Positions 12,201 to 21,968 of a stretch of DNA of 64,000 bases are shown here, in pieces. The translations under genes were made by a program, and so were the position numbers. The number at the start of each line of letters is the position of its first letter. The stretch's first letter is position 1. This stretch comes from Melanocharis versteri (Eukaryota > Chordata > Aves > Passeriformes > Melanocharitidae). The stretch is taken from the NCBI GenBank assembly GCA_013397845.1, contig VZTG01009145.1:191974-255973 (forward strand). Direction: 5' to 3'. The notes under the pieces were generated by a model, which was not told where the DNA came from, ran no database searches, and was given only the letters and a program-made list of their open reading frames with translations.

Positions 12201-13165
12201 TCTGGCTGGATGTTTATGGACTAGCTGAAGTCTTTATGTGACACTGATGCCCAGCCACAGCAGAAGGTCTGCAGGAACCTCTCAGCTTTGGTCAGTGAAG
12301 TCAGGCCATGAGCACTCTGGTGTTTGAGTGGTGACTGTCACCAGGCAGATGTTGGTCAGATCTCCAGCAGGGCTTGTTCTCAGGGGTGAGAGGGATGAGG
12401 TGGGGTTCCTGCTCTTGGATCTGTTTTGATGCAGCCTTGGAATGTCTTCCAGAAGCTACTGCCCTTGTTCCTGTTGCCTGACCTTGCCATGTCTTAGTAA
12501 GCAGAGCCTGCTGGAGGGGAGGCTGGGGGTCTGCAGCACCCCACAAGGCTCAGGCAGCTGGATGTGTCTTGCAAGGCATGTGGGAGTGACTCCAGTAACA
12601 TGATCTCCTCTCCATCTGCCCTTTTGGTTCAGGATGCAGCCAGCAGCCCTTGGTTAGAGCCCAGCTCCCTCCCCATGCTGGAGGTATCTCACGTGGCTGG
12701 CTGGCTTTGCTCTACCTTGATCAAACCATCTGCACTGTGTTTCAGCCCTCTCAGAGTACACAGCCTTTTCCTCATATGACCATTGTGTTTGTTCAAGTGA
12801 CTGTTCCCAGAAAATACTGCTTAAGGTGTGTGTAATTGAACACATCCTACAATTCCAGCTGTACTGGTGTAGCTGAAGAGGAGCCACTTGTGATGGAGAC
12901 AGCGAGCCAGTAAAACTACTCTGGTGAGGAGAGGGAGGGTTGTGGTGGTGTCAGGCACTGTTTTGTTTGTATCACTTCCTTGTACCAGGTGTTATTCCAC
13001 ACCTATAATTTCAATACAGTATAATCTAACAGAAGCAATGGCATGGCTGCCCCATCGGTGTGCAGAAGGATTGATGTGTTTTTCAAGTGTCATCTGGAGG
13101 GTGGAGAGGGGTGAGCAATAATGTGGTGCTTTTGCATTAAATGATTGTGCTGAGCTGTGCTTCCC

Positions 13166-13327
13166 TGTTGCCCAGAGAAGCTGTGGCTGCCCCATCCCTG
13201 GAAGTATTCAAGGCTAGGTTGGATGGGACTTGGAACAGCCTGGTCTAGTGGAAGGGAGCAGGGGGTGGTAGGAGATGGGCTTTAAGGTTCCCTCCAGCCC
13301 AAACCATTGTGTGATTCTATGATTCTA
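13166..13327 (+). mobile_element. CR1 LINE 3' end
   Basis: 'tgttgcccagagaagctgtg', then 'gtggaaggga', 'tttaaggttccctccagccc' and a terminal 'gtgtgattctatgattcta'. The octamer repeat end is intact. Confidence 0.93.
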
Positions 13328-14049
13328 GAAGAGGAACTTCCTCTCTGCCCCCCTCCACCCCGAGTCTGTCCCACCTCCCTGTTCTCTCCTGGTTCCCTGT
13401 GCTCCTGGGGACGCAGGAGCCTCTTGTGCAGCTCTCAGCAATGCTTGTGCTTTTATCTCTTGGTTGTTTGTGATGGAAATGCCAAATGGCACTGTTGTCT
13501 CTCAGGCTTCTCCCACCTCTGTGCTTGCCTGAGGCACAGCCAGAGATGTGTTGGCTTAAATCTAGGCCAGTTGGTTGGAAATTGAGACGTGATGCCTGAT
13601 GAAAGCCAAGGAAGGCCAAATTGCATTAAAATGGCAGAAGGAGACAGCCAGGTGCTGCTGCCTGTGTGGCTTGGGTAGGGCACTGCAGTGAGGACTGGAG
13701 CTATCTCTGAGGGATGCAACTGGATGTGTCTTGGGCAAATTATATATTTACTGTCTGTCTAAGCTGTGTTAGAGTTAAAGCTATGGCTGGAGTGTCTGGG
13801 GACAGTGTGCTCAGGGGACATCTCCACCTCCTGCCTCTCAGACTTTGCTTTCCGAGTCCGTGCCCTGAGTTTTTGCTGGCTGTGAGACTGTTACTTGCTG
13901 CAATTCCCTTCCCCTCCCTTCTGCAGTGGCCAACTCTTCATCTGCTTATCTGTCAGCTTAGCATGATCTGAAGATACAATCCCTGCTGTCCTTTTGGGAA
14001 TGACCTCGTGTTTGTGCTGTGTCTGGACCTCTACGAATTTGGGTTGCTG

Positions 14050-14330
14050 AGTGATTGGGAGGAAGGAACTTCATGGGTCATCAAGTCCAGTTCCGTGCTG
14101 CTGAAGGCAGACAGTCATCTCATGCAGGTCGTGAACTTGTCCAGGAACTAATTGTTGGAACTCACGCTGTGCTTTTTTCCCCAGTGCTTCTGGAGCAGCT
14201 GGTCCAGAGATCTGCTCTTGGAAAGGTTGGAAACCCTCCTCACACTTCCAGTGTCCACTTTTCCTGGGTTAGTTTGTTGTGCCTGTGTCATTGCAGAGTG
14301 TCAGCTTGCAGATGAGATGATGACTTGCAC
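14050..14330 (-). mobile_element. Possible old CR1 fragment
   Basis: 'ggaaggaacttcatgggtca' followed by 'tcaagtccag' resembles the reverse complement of an older CR1 3' end. The following ~200 bases fit only loosely. Divergence is high, so the call is tentative. Confidence 0.35.
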
Positions 14331-17300
14331 ATTTTTTTCCTTCCCTGGTTCTCTGTAACGTTTATGTCCTGCAGCAGTTGTGGCTCTGGATGGAGACTTG
14401 TCCTGAGAAATGTGCTGAAGGCTGTTTTGTTTTCCCATTTGGGCAGCTTGGATTGGCTGGCCCATTTGTTTCCTTGTTGTGCTTTTGAGTGTTTCAAGTG
14501 CAGGTGGAGCTGTGAGCTGCACAGTTTGTGAATGTTAGTGAGTACAGAAGAGCGCTTTTTGTGCTGCTGTCATTTCTGTCTTCTTTTTTAATGTTTGTCC
14601 TTGCTACTTGTGCCATCTTGCCCCTTCAGGAGGGAGAGATGTCAGAAACATTTGAATCAAGGTGAACCTGATAAAGCAGTGTATTGAAGAGCCAGTGCCT
14701 GGCTCTTACTTGTGGCTCTTATTCATGTTTATCTCTAGCTGTGAATGTGCAATAACAACAGTTCTGTTCAGCACAGGCTGGCACAGCCTCAGACAGGAAG
14801 ATCTGCTGTTTACCAAGCAACACTCTGCTGTAAGTGAGAAAGAGGGGAAAAAAGTGGTTTATTGCTGCTGGGTAGCTCAGAGTGTAGTTAAACCTTTCTG
14901 AAAAAAGAGGAAACTAAGAGCACATGTGTTACTCAAGATGCATTTTTCCTGGCAAGAGTCCCATGTGTGTGCTCTTCTTGCAAAGCATCCCTGCGTATGC
15001 TCCTTCCCATTAAATCCATAGCATATTGGGAGCAGGCAGGCAAGAGCTTCCTGTTTTTATAATGCAACTGGTCTCAGCAGGCAGTCTGTCGAGGTGATTT
15101 TTCAGCCTGACATCTTTTGTAGCTGGGGCAGCCTGTGAGCTGAGTAGGATGACAGAACTCTGCTGCATGGATTATAAACACGGGGAGGAAAAGATCTGGA
15201 AATGAGATCTGCTGGTAAAGCTTCCCGGGATTGGATGCTGTGGCTTGTGTTGTTTTGTTCCTTCCCCTATGAGTCTCTCTGTGGCATTTCCTCACTGCTG
15301 GTGCTGAGAGGGCCCTGCCAGCCCACCCACGCCGTGGTGACGCTCCGGAGTCACCCACAATTGGCTGGGAGTTGCGGGATGCACACGGCTCGTTTCACCT
15401 CACTGGAGCAGTGTTAATTCACTTAATAGAGCACTGGGGTTGTAGGGATTTCGTTGTGGGGGTTTTCTTAAATGTGTGTGCACTCAGACTCTCTGCAGCA
15501 GTGCCCTTGTTGCCATTTTCATGCTTGTTCAGAAACTGCTTTGCAGTTGTCAGTGGAGATGAGATTTGAAGTTAACCCTTATTTTGAAAAAGCCTTCCTG
15601 CTTCTCCTCTTTTTCTCCCTCCATCTTGTGATTAAGATGTTGATTGCCCTTTCAGATCTGTGTAATCCCCTCTCTCAAAGTGACCAGGATAGATTTCCAG
15701 TAGCTGCCTGGATTATCTGTCACTGCTTTACAGTGTCCAGTGCAAGGGAGAAGAAGGAACTTTGTTCAGGCTTTGATGGTAGTTGCTCTGTGGCTGAGCT
15801 GGCCCTGCAATACATCTACTTTTCCTATCAATCTTTCACTTCAGGCTTTGGACACCTCTTCCTCTGCCTGCCTACTTATGAAGAGTCAGTGCTGGGCATT
15901 AAATGCAGCTTAGCCCAACTCAGCTGCTGTGTATGAGTTTCTTCTGGGCTAAAGTTGGGCCAGAACCAGTTTCAAGGCAGCTGAAAGAAGGTAAAGATCC
16001 TCAAGCTTGCCTTTGCATGTTGGTGTCTGTGGCCAGAGACATGTGCTACTGTTCCAGAATTTGTAGCATGGAGCATGAGATCCTGTTCTGTGCGGGTCTA
16101 GGACTCCAGGTTCAATTATCTTGTTACCTCATTAATAGCCCATCTGGAAATATGGTTCCAGACAGTTCACTTCAGCTAATGATATCTCTGCAAGTGGTGT
16201 ACCAGTCTTATTTCTCACCAAGATCTGGAAAACAGTTCACTTAAAGCTTCCTGTCCTCTCAATTTCCTCCAAGGCCAGAATATCTGACTCTTCTCTCAGC
16301 CCTCTGCCCCAGAACAAACATTTGGGTGGGTGAGTTTCACCCTTCTCTCCCTTTTCTGTGTCCTCCCATCTGCAGTGCTTGCATACTGCCTGTCATCCTC
16401 GTGCCTCGCACACCTGAAGACCCCTTGGCCCTGGCAGGTAAGGCAGAGCTTTCTGAGTCACAGAACCACGGGGAGCTCTGTGGTGGAGCACGAGGGCTGG
16501 AAAAGCCTCCCCCATCCCAGCTGAATGTGCCAACCACTGTCCCATCCCTCCTGTTATACCCCTGCCTCAGCCTGTCCTTGGAGGTGCCTTCCCACCCCTC
16601 CCTGCCAGAAGCTTTGCGAGGAATTGGAACTTGCTGACACCTTCATTTCCTGCCAAGACTGCAGCACTTGGGCTGGCTTGGCGGGTGAGGGCAGGGAGAA
16701 AGAGCAGCAAAACTTTGTCTTGTCCCCAGCTGTGTGCACAACACCTGCTCAGCACAGAGTGTTCCAGCTCGCTTGCTCTTGCTGCACTTGAGCTGTGGAG
16801 GTCTCGTTGATTCGGTGTTTGCAGCTTGGATTTCAGTGCTGTGTCTGCCTGAGGTGAGTGTCTTGTTGCTTGTCTGCTCTTCCGCTGCTGCCTTGTGGAA
16901 AAAGAGAGGATTTTTCCCTTCCTCTCTTGGGGTTACTTCTTTTCCCAGGGTCTTCTCAGCCTGGTGAGTTCCAGCCATGGTCTTCTTGGTGCTGGTGCCT
17001 GGTTTTGCACATCCTCAGGTCCTGCCACCCTGCCTGGAGCTGGGGGCTGGGTGGATCACACAAATGCTTGAGCTCCTTTCCCTTCCTTGGCTGGCATGAC
17101 ACCACCAGACACTCCCCTCTGCATCCTTAGCTATCCCATGCCTCACCTGCTCTGGGACTTTATAACTTTCTTAGGCTGCCACGTCTCATGCTGTGCAGCT
17201 TCCCAGCCCTGCAGACCATTCCCTGCTTATCCTGCCTCCCCCCCGAGCAAGTGTCTCCTTCAGGGGAGATCTGCTGTGCATTGAGGCAGGATTGGTGGGG

Positions 17301-17589
17301 GGCCAAGGGCTGGCCATTCCTTCAGGATGTCTGAAGTGGTCTCCTCCAGCTGCCCCTGAGCCCCTTGCTGTTTAAGGGTGTGAGTCACATCCCACAGTCC
17401 CTGGAGAGGAGGTTGTTCCTCCGGGGCTGTGTGTGGGCACTGGACAATGAGAGCTCTTCAGGAGCCCTGGCTTCCCCCTGCCAGCAGCAGGTTACATGGG
17501 ACTGAAGGCAGAGAGCTCCTCCTTTGCTGGTGAGGGTGGTACCAGGTCCCAGCACATCTGGCTCCCCAGGGAGTGGGCACAGCCCCAAG

Positions 17590-17722
17590 GCTGCCAGAGC
17601 TCTGGGGAGTGTTTGGACAATGCTCTCAGGCACGAGGTGGGATTGTTGAGGAGTCCTGTGCAGGGCCAGGAGTTGGACTCATGATCCTTTTGGGTCCCTT
17701 CCAACTCAGGACATTCTGTGGG
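17590..17722 (+). mobile_element. CR1 LINE 3' end
   Basis: 'ggacaatgctctcaggcacg', then 'gtcctgtgcagggccaggag', 'ttggactcatgatccttttg' and 'cccttccaactcaggacatt'. It is the same subfamily as the copies at 40165 (+) and 55651 (-). Confidence 0.88.
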
Positions 17723-18349
17723 TCTTAGTCAGCCCCCAGGCAGAGGAGCTCACACAGCAGAGGGAGGAGAAGGGCTGGTACTTCAGCTTCAATCTCAGAA
17801 GAAGGTCTCCTGCAGCTTCCTCTGGGCCCAGCTTTGAGGGATGCATTTCTCTCACGTACTTGGTATGCCTTCTCCTGGGCCAGCTGCTGGCCCTCACCTC
17901 ACACCAGAGCTATCTGGAGTTCAGTACGTCTGATGGTATTTTCATTCCTGGATCTTCCCTGGAGCAAGGGAGTAGCTCAGAACTGACTTGATTTATAGGT
18001 TGGGGAAGTGGAGGAATTAATGAAGTGGCAGAGTCTTGTCCCTGAGTTTCCAAGGCAGAGAACCAAGAGAGGCCGGAAAATTCAAGCAGGAGCAAAGCTG
18101 GCTTGTGCCACATGGATCAATAAATTACTAGGAAAAGGCATGTGGGGTTATCCCATCACAAGGAGGGGCTGCTGCACATGGGACCAGCTGGGGTGAGTCT
18201 GCCTCACTGTTTTCCTCAGTGGCTGCAGCAGCTCCAGGGACCTCTGTCTCTTCTTCCTGCTGCGTGCCAAGGGGAAGGGCTTGGGGCTGATGCTAGGAAA
18301 AGTTGACCCTGCAACTTCCTAGATGCATTGAAACACATGGGCTAGTTCC

Positions 18350-18374
18350 CTTTTTTTTTTCTTTTTTTTCTCTC
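18350..18374. repeat. Poly-T / poly-CT tract
   Basis: A run of T interrupted by C (about 18350-18374) in intron 1. No acceptor-linked open exon was recognised after it. Confidence 0.8.
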
Positions 18375-21300
18375 TTGAGAGCCAGGACCTACTTTGAACG
18401 TGGAGGGAAGGAAAGAGGGTTGGGTTGATCTCCACCCTTCCTGCCAGCTCTGCTGTGACATGAGAGCTGGGGCCCGAAGGGTCGGCACTGCTCACTGGTG
18501 TGGAGGAGTAAGGTTATCTGGAAGCATCCAGGCAGCTGCTCTGCTGTCCTGGCAGCACAAGGAGCTCCATGGGACAGCTTTGCTGTCCTGCACACGCTGT
18601 ACCTGCCCACGCTGTACCTGCCTGCCAGGGTCTGGTGGGGAATTTGAGGAGGGGTCTGCATCGTGTACCACAGATCAGGGTAAGCGGCTGTGAGTGGCTT
18701 GGGGGCGGTGAGATCAAACCTGGCTTTATTTTGGAAGCGATATTTTGGGAGCAGTTACACAGCGTCAGTTCAAACCTGGTAATTACTGCAGCTGTGAGGG
18801 GCAGAAAACCAAAATCCAAACTCAGCATCTTGCTAAGGTGCTTAACTGTTAATTTCCATGAGTGAGATCCACCCTTCTCAAGACACTTCAATCTGTTCAC
18901 ATTGTTGCTTCCTCTCCAGATTAGATAGATGGAAGCGGTGCTTTGTTAATTAGAGGAAAAATCCTGCTCCCTCCTGCCAAGACAGAGGAACTCTTGGCAG
19001 TTTGCTCCCTTTTAGTGACTGAAGCCTCCCCTGTTCAGCCACGTGCCTGCAGGTCATCTCCTGGGGTGTCTCCCTGCACAGTGGCAGAAATTCCTCGAAA
19101 ATACGGCTGAGTGCTTCCAGAGAGGCTTTCTTCTTCTGTAATTGACCCCTTCCCTTGCTGGGGTGCATTTCCCATTCTCGCCTTGACTTCTTGGAGGCTC
19201 CTCATTTGCTCAGTGTTGGCCAAAGGCATTCTGGGGCTCAGCATGATGAGCACGTATGTGTTTTGCATTGGGCTGTAATGCTGCCACCACTCCTGCTCCC
19301 AAACTGGTTCGCCCTTTCCCCACCTTTGGTCAATGCTCCTCCTTCAATATCATTCATTGGCTGCTCTCACCTGGCATGAGGGTGACCCTGAGGAGAAGGA
19401 TTTACTGCTTTGCCTGGAGAAATCCGATTTCACGCGGCACTCACAGCCAAGCAGCCCAGTTAGACCAGACAGTCTCGGAGATCACTCCGACTTAGCTAGG
19501 TTATCCTCCACCTATTTATAGCTGCCTTCCTCTCCCAACTCCACCCACCGTGGGGTTTTACTGCAGGTTTTAGAGCAGGGCTCCCAGCCTTTCCCCTCCC
19601 TGCAGAGTGGAGCTGTCTGTTCCGGCTCCCTGGTGTGGAGCTGGCGGAGGAGATGGGCCGGGAGAGCAGCACCACACTGGGAGCCAGCAGCAGTGCAGGC
19701 AGCAGGCATGTCTGTCTCCTCTTGGGATGAGCTAAAACTGGCGTTCCCATGGGCAGGAGGAGGAAGCAAAGGGTTCTGCTTTACCAGCCTGAGGAAGTGG
19801 GCTTGAACCAGGCTGTGGAATTGCTTTATGTGGCAGTTTAACCCAACTTGAGGGGCAAAAAGGCTACTGACGCCTGGGCATCCTTCCTCTGTTTGGCTCA
19901 GCCTGCAGTGAGGGGCTGCTCTACCCTTCTTGCCTTTATTTATCTACTTTATCATGATAGAACCCGAGTTTTGAGGTAAGAAACAGTTTGTTTTTCTAGT
20001 AGGTGTCAGAGTTGCATCCCCTGTGCCTTTGCTGCTGGAGCACGTAGGGCCCCTGGGATGGGGCGGAAGAGCCAGAGACACCGCAGGTGTGGGATGACTG
20101 GTGTCTCCAGATAGACTGAGTTGATGACACTTGGAAGTGCTCTTCCCCTTACATGGCCTGGCTTTCATTTAGCCAGAAAATCAGATTTGTTACAAATTAA
20201 CTGCTTCAATAGCAGGAAATGAGGGGGGAGGCGCCAGGGATCCACTTTGGTTGGATCTGCAGAAATCAGTGAAACCTTGCTGTTGGGTAGTGGGGATGTG
20301 GGGCTGATGAACAGCAGTGAGGCAGACTGATTAAAACAAGAAAGAGGTTGAGAAAACTCTGTTCTTGGGCTTTTTTCAGATATATTTGGTTAGTCCAGGC
20401 TTTGCAGGCTACAGAGACCGTGACAGAGCAGTTAACGTTCTCCAGTTAATGACCTAATGCGGGCACATTCTGGTACTGAGCTTGTAGCAAAATTGCACCT
20501 GCTCCTTGAGCTGCTGCTTTTGAGAGTCTATTATCTATTAAGGCCTTTCTTGATCCCTTAGATCAATCCTGGGATTGAAAAACTGTATTTCGGGACTCCT
20601 CATCTCAGCCTTTTTACGGCAAAAGTAGTTTCTTTGCTAAGGTCTTTCTGTGGTTCATTCATCTCCTTAAATCCTGGTGGGTAATTGAATTAGCTCAGCT
20701 GTGCTAATTTTTCCGTCTTCCTTGTTTCTTGTTTTTTGCTCTGTTCAATGTTACCTTGATCCATTGCTCCTGACATGCATCCAGATTGTCCTGCCTTTTC
20801 ACTTGAAGGAGAGATGTGTGTGTGTTTAGACTTCTTTGCATACTAGAGGACATGAAGTGTTTCTGGAGTTTAATTGTGAGGATGCTTGAAGAATAAATTC
20901 CAAAAAGTGGTAAAGAGAGAGGGAGAAAAGGAGGAGCAAAGCCCCAGACCTGCTTCTGAGGGAAGGGGCGTGCTCAGGATCAGCTAAAACTTGCCTTGAG
21001 CTGAAAGTAAATAGTCACAGAAAATACTTGTGCAGATCTCCAGTCTGTTCAGTTCCAGCCTTACTGGGGTGTTAGTGGGAAATAGGAAAAGAGGAATATT
21101 TTATTTTACATGTAAGCACACAAGCCATCCAGTCCTTGTAGCTGAGGTAACTAAAACTGGTGTGCCAGTCAGAGCCCAGACTAACCTGATATGTGTGGTA
21201 CCCAAGGGCTGCTGGTTGGGGCTCCAGGTGGGCCTGGCTTGTCCCATTTTCTGCTTCTTTCCCATGTGTGAAGAGCTTTGTGCTGGGCTCTGCTGTGCTT

Positions 21301-21593
21301 CTCTCCATCAGTTGGTGCTTCCCTGTGCCTGGGAACTCCTGGAGCTTAACTCGAGAGGAGCCTCTTCTAGAGCCCCGACACTCCCCATCTCCAGCAGCAA
21401 AAGCTGGATTCAGTGACACAGCCCTTCCCATCCCAGTGAGCTCTGGCATGGGGACCCTGAACATGAGCATGCATTGATAGGCTTTAAAACTGGAGAGTTG
21501 TTTCTGAAATAGTACCTTATCTTTCTCTCTTTTTCTTTCCTTTTTTTCCCCTTTCTCTGTGTTTGTTTGTTGTGTTTTTCCAACTCTGATCAG

Positions 21594-21737
21594 AACCAAC
21601 CTTCCTTTCTCCAGCGTGCTGGGATCTTTGCAGCAGCCCATGCCGCAGCGCCTCGCCCGTTCCACCCGAGCTGCCCATGCCACTGGCTTGGACCTAACCT
21701 AGGCTAAATCTCAGCGTGGCCTGGGCAGGGGGGAACC
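21594..21737 (+). promoter_or_regulatory. CAPN15: CAPN15 exon 2 leader with two upstream ORFs
   Basis: The exon begins after a long T/C-rich tract (about 21508-21590) and the acceptor cag at 21591-21593. The leader contains two upstream ATGs. The first, at 21640, opens a 20-codon ORF ending in TAG at 21701-21703. The second, at 21678, opens a six-codon ORF ending in TAA at 21696-21698. The second lies in the same frame as the ATG at 21738, so its TAA is also the in-frame stop that closes that frame upstream. Both uORFs end 34-39 bases before the main ATG. This arrangement commonly dampens translation or makes it stress-responsive. Confidence 0.6.
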
Positions 21738-21913
21738 ATGGGGAGCTCTGCCTCATCGCTGGCCGCAGAGACGGAGTCGGACCATGGCTTCAGTAGCTCG
21801 CCCTACCCGGGGCACCCGGCCGTGGGCTGGTATAGGAGCAGTCCCGGTGGCCCCGTGTGGGAAAGTGCCCTTATAACGCGGCAGCACCAGCACTTACAGC
21901 ACCGGCTGCGAAG
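21738..21913 (+). CDS. CAPN15: CAPN15 exon 2 coding part: 58-codon N-terminal extension
   Basis: ATG at 21738 sits in a strong context (accATGG) and follows an in-frame TAA. The 176 coding bases end at a good donor (AAG|GTAAGG, exon end 21913) in phase 2. The acceptor before the first zinc-finger exon (exon start 47970) supplies the missing base and 21 more open bases in the same frame before the usual ATG at 47992. Translation from 21738 therefore adds 66 residues to calpain-15. The extension starts Met-Gly-Ser-Ser-Ala-Ser-Ser, fitting the N-myristoylation rule (Gly2 with Ser/Thr at position 6). It is Ser/Gly/Pro-rich, then basic with a His/Gln/Arg-rich end, and contains no zinc finger. The splice sites are what I see; that the frame is translated is inference. 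The alternative is a purely untranslated exon. Confidence 0.65.
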
Positions 21914-21934
21914 GTAAGGAGGAGGGGAAGGAGC

Positions 21935-21968
21935 CTGCTCACCTGCTCACCCGCTCACCTGCTCACCT
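21935..21968. repeat. Short tandem repeat, 8-bp unit x ~4
   Basis: Four copies of CTGCTCAC (one with a C-for-T change) lie about 20 bases downstream of the exon 2 donor. Confidence 0.85.

Larger units (their letters stand above)
6201..21593 (+). other. CAPN15: CAPN15 intron 1 (upstream boundary unknown)
   Basis: About 15 kb between the CpG island and the acceptor at 21591-21593. It holds CR1 pieces at 13166 (+), 17590 (+) and possibly 14050 (-), a poly-T stretch at 18350-18374, and several AT-rich, motif-dense blocks that look like conserved non-coding DNA (8815-9245, 10775-10870, 20165-20780). No internal exon could be supported. Open frames of 60-200 codons are scattered on both strands without splice sites or domain content. 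Confidence 0.65.

Noticed and set aside
16464..16560. Possible very old CR1 remnant ('tcacagaaccacggggagct')
   Set aside because: Similarity to the CR1 3' end is too loose to call by eye.
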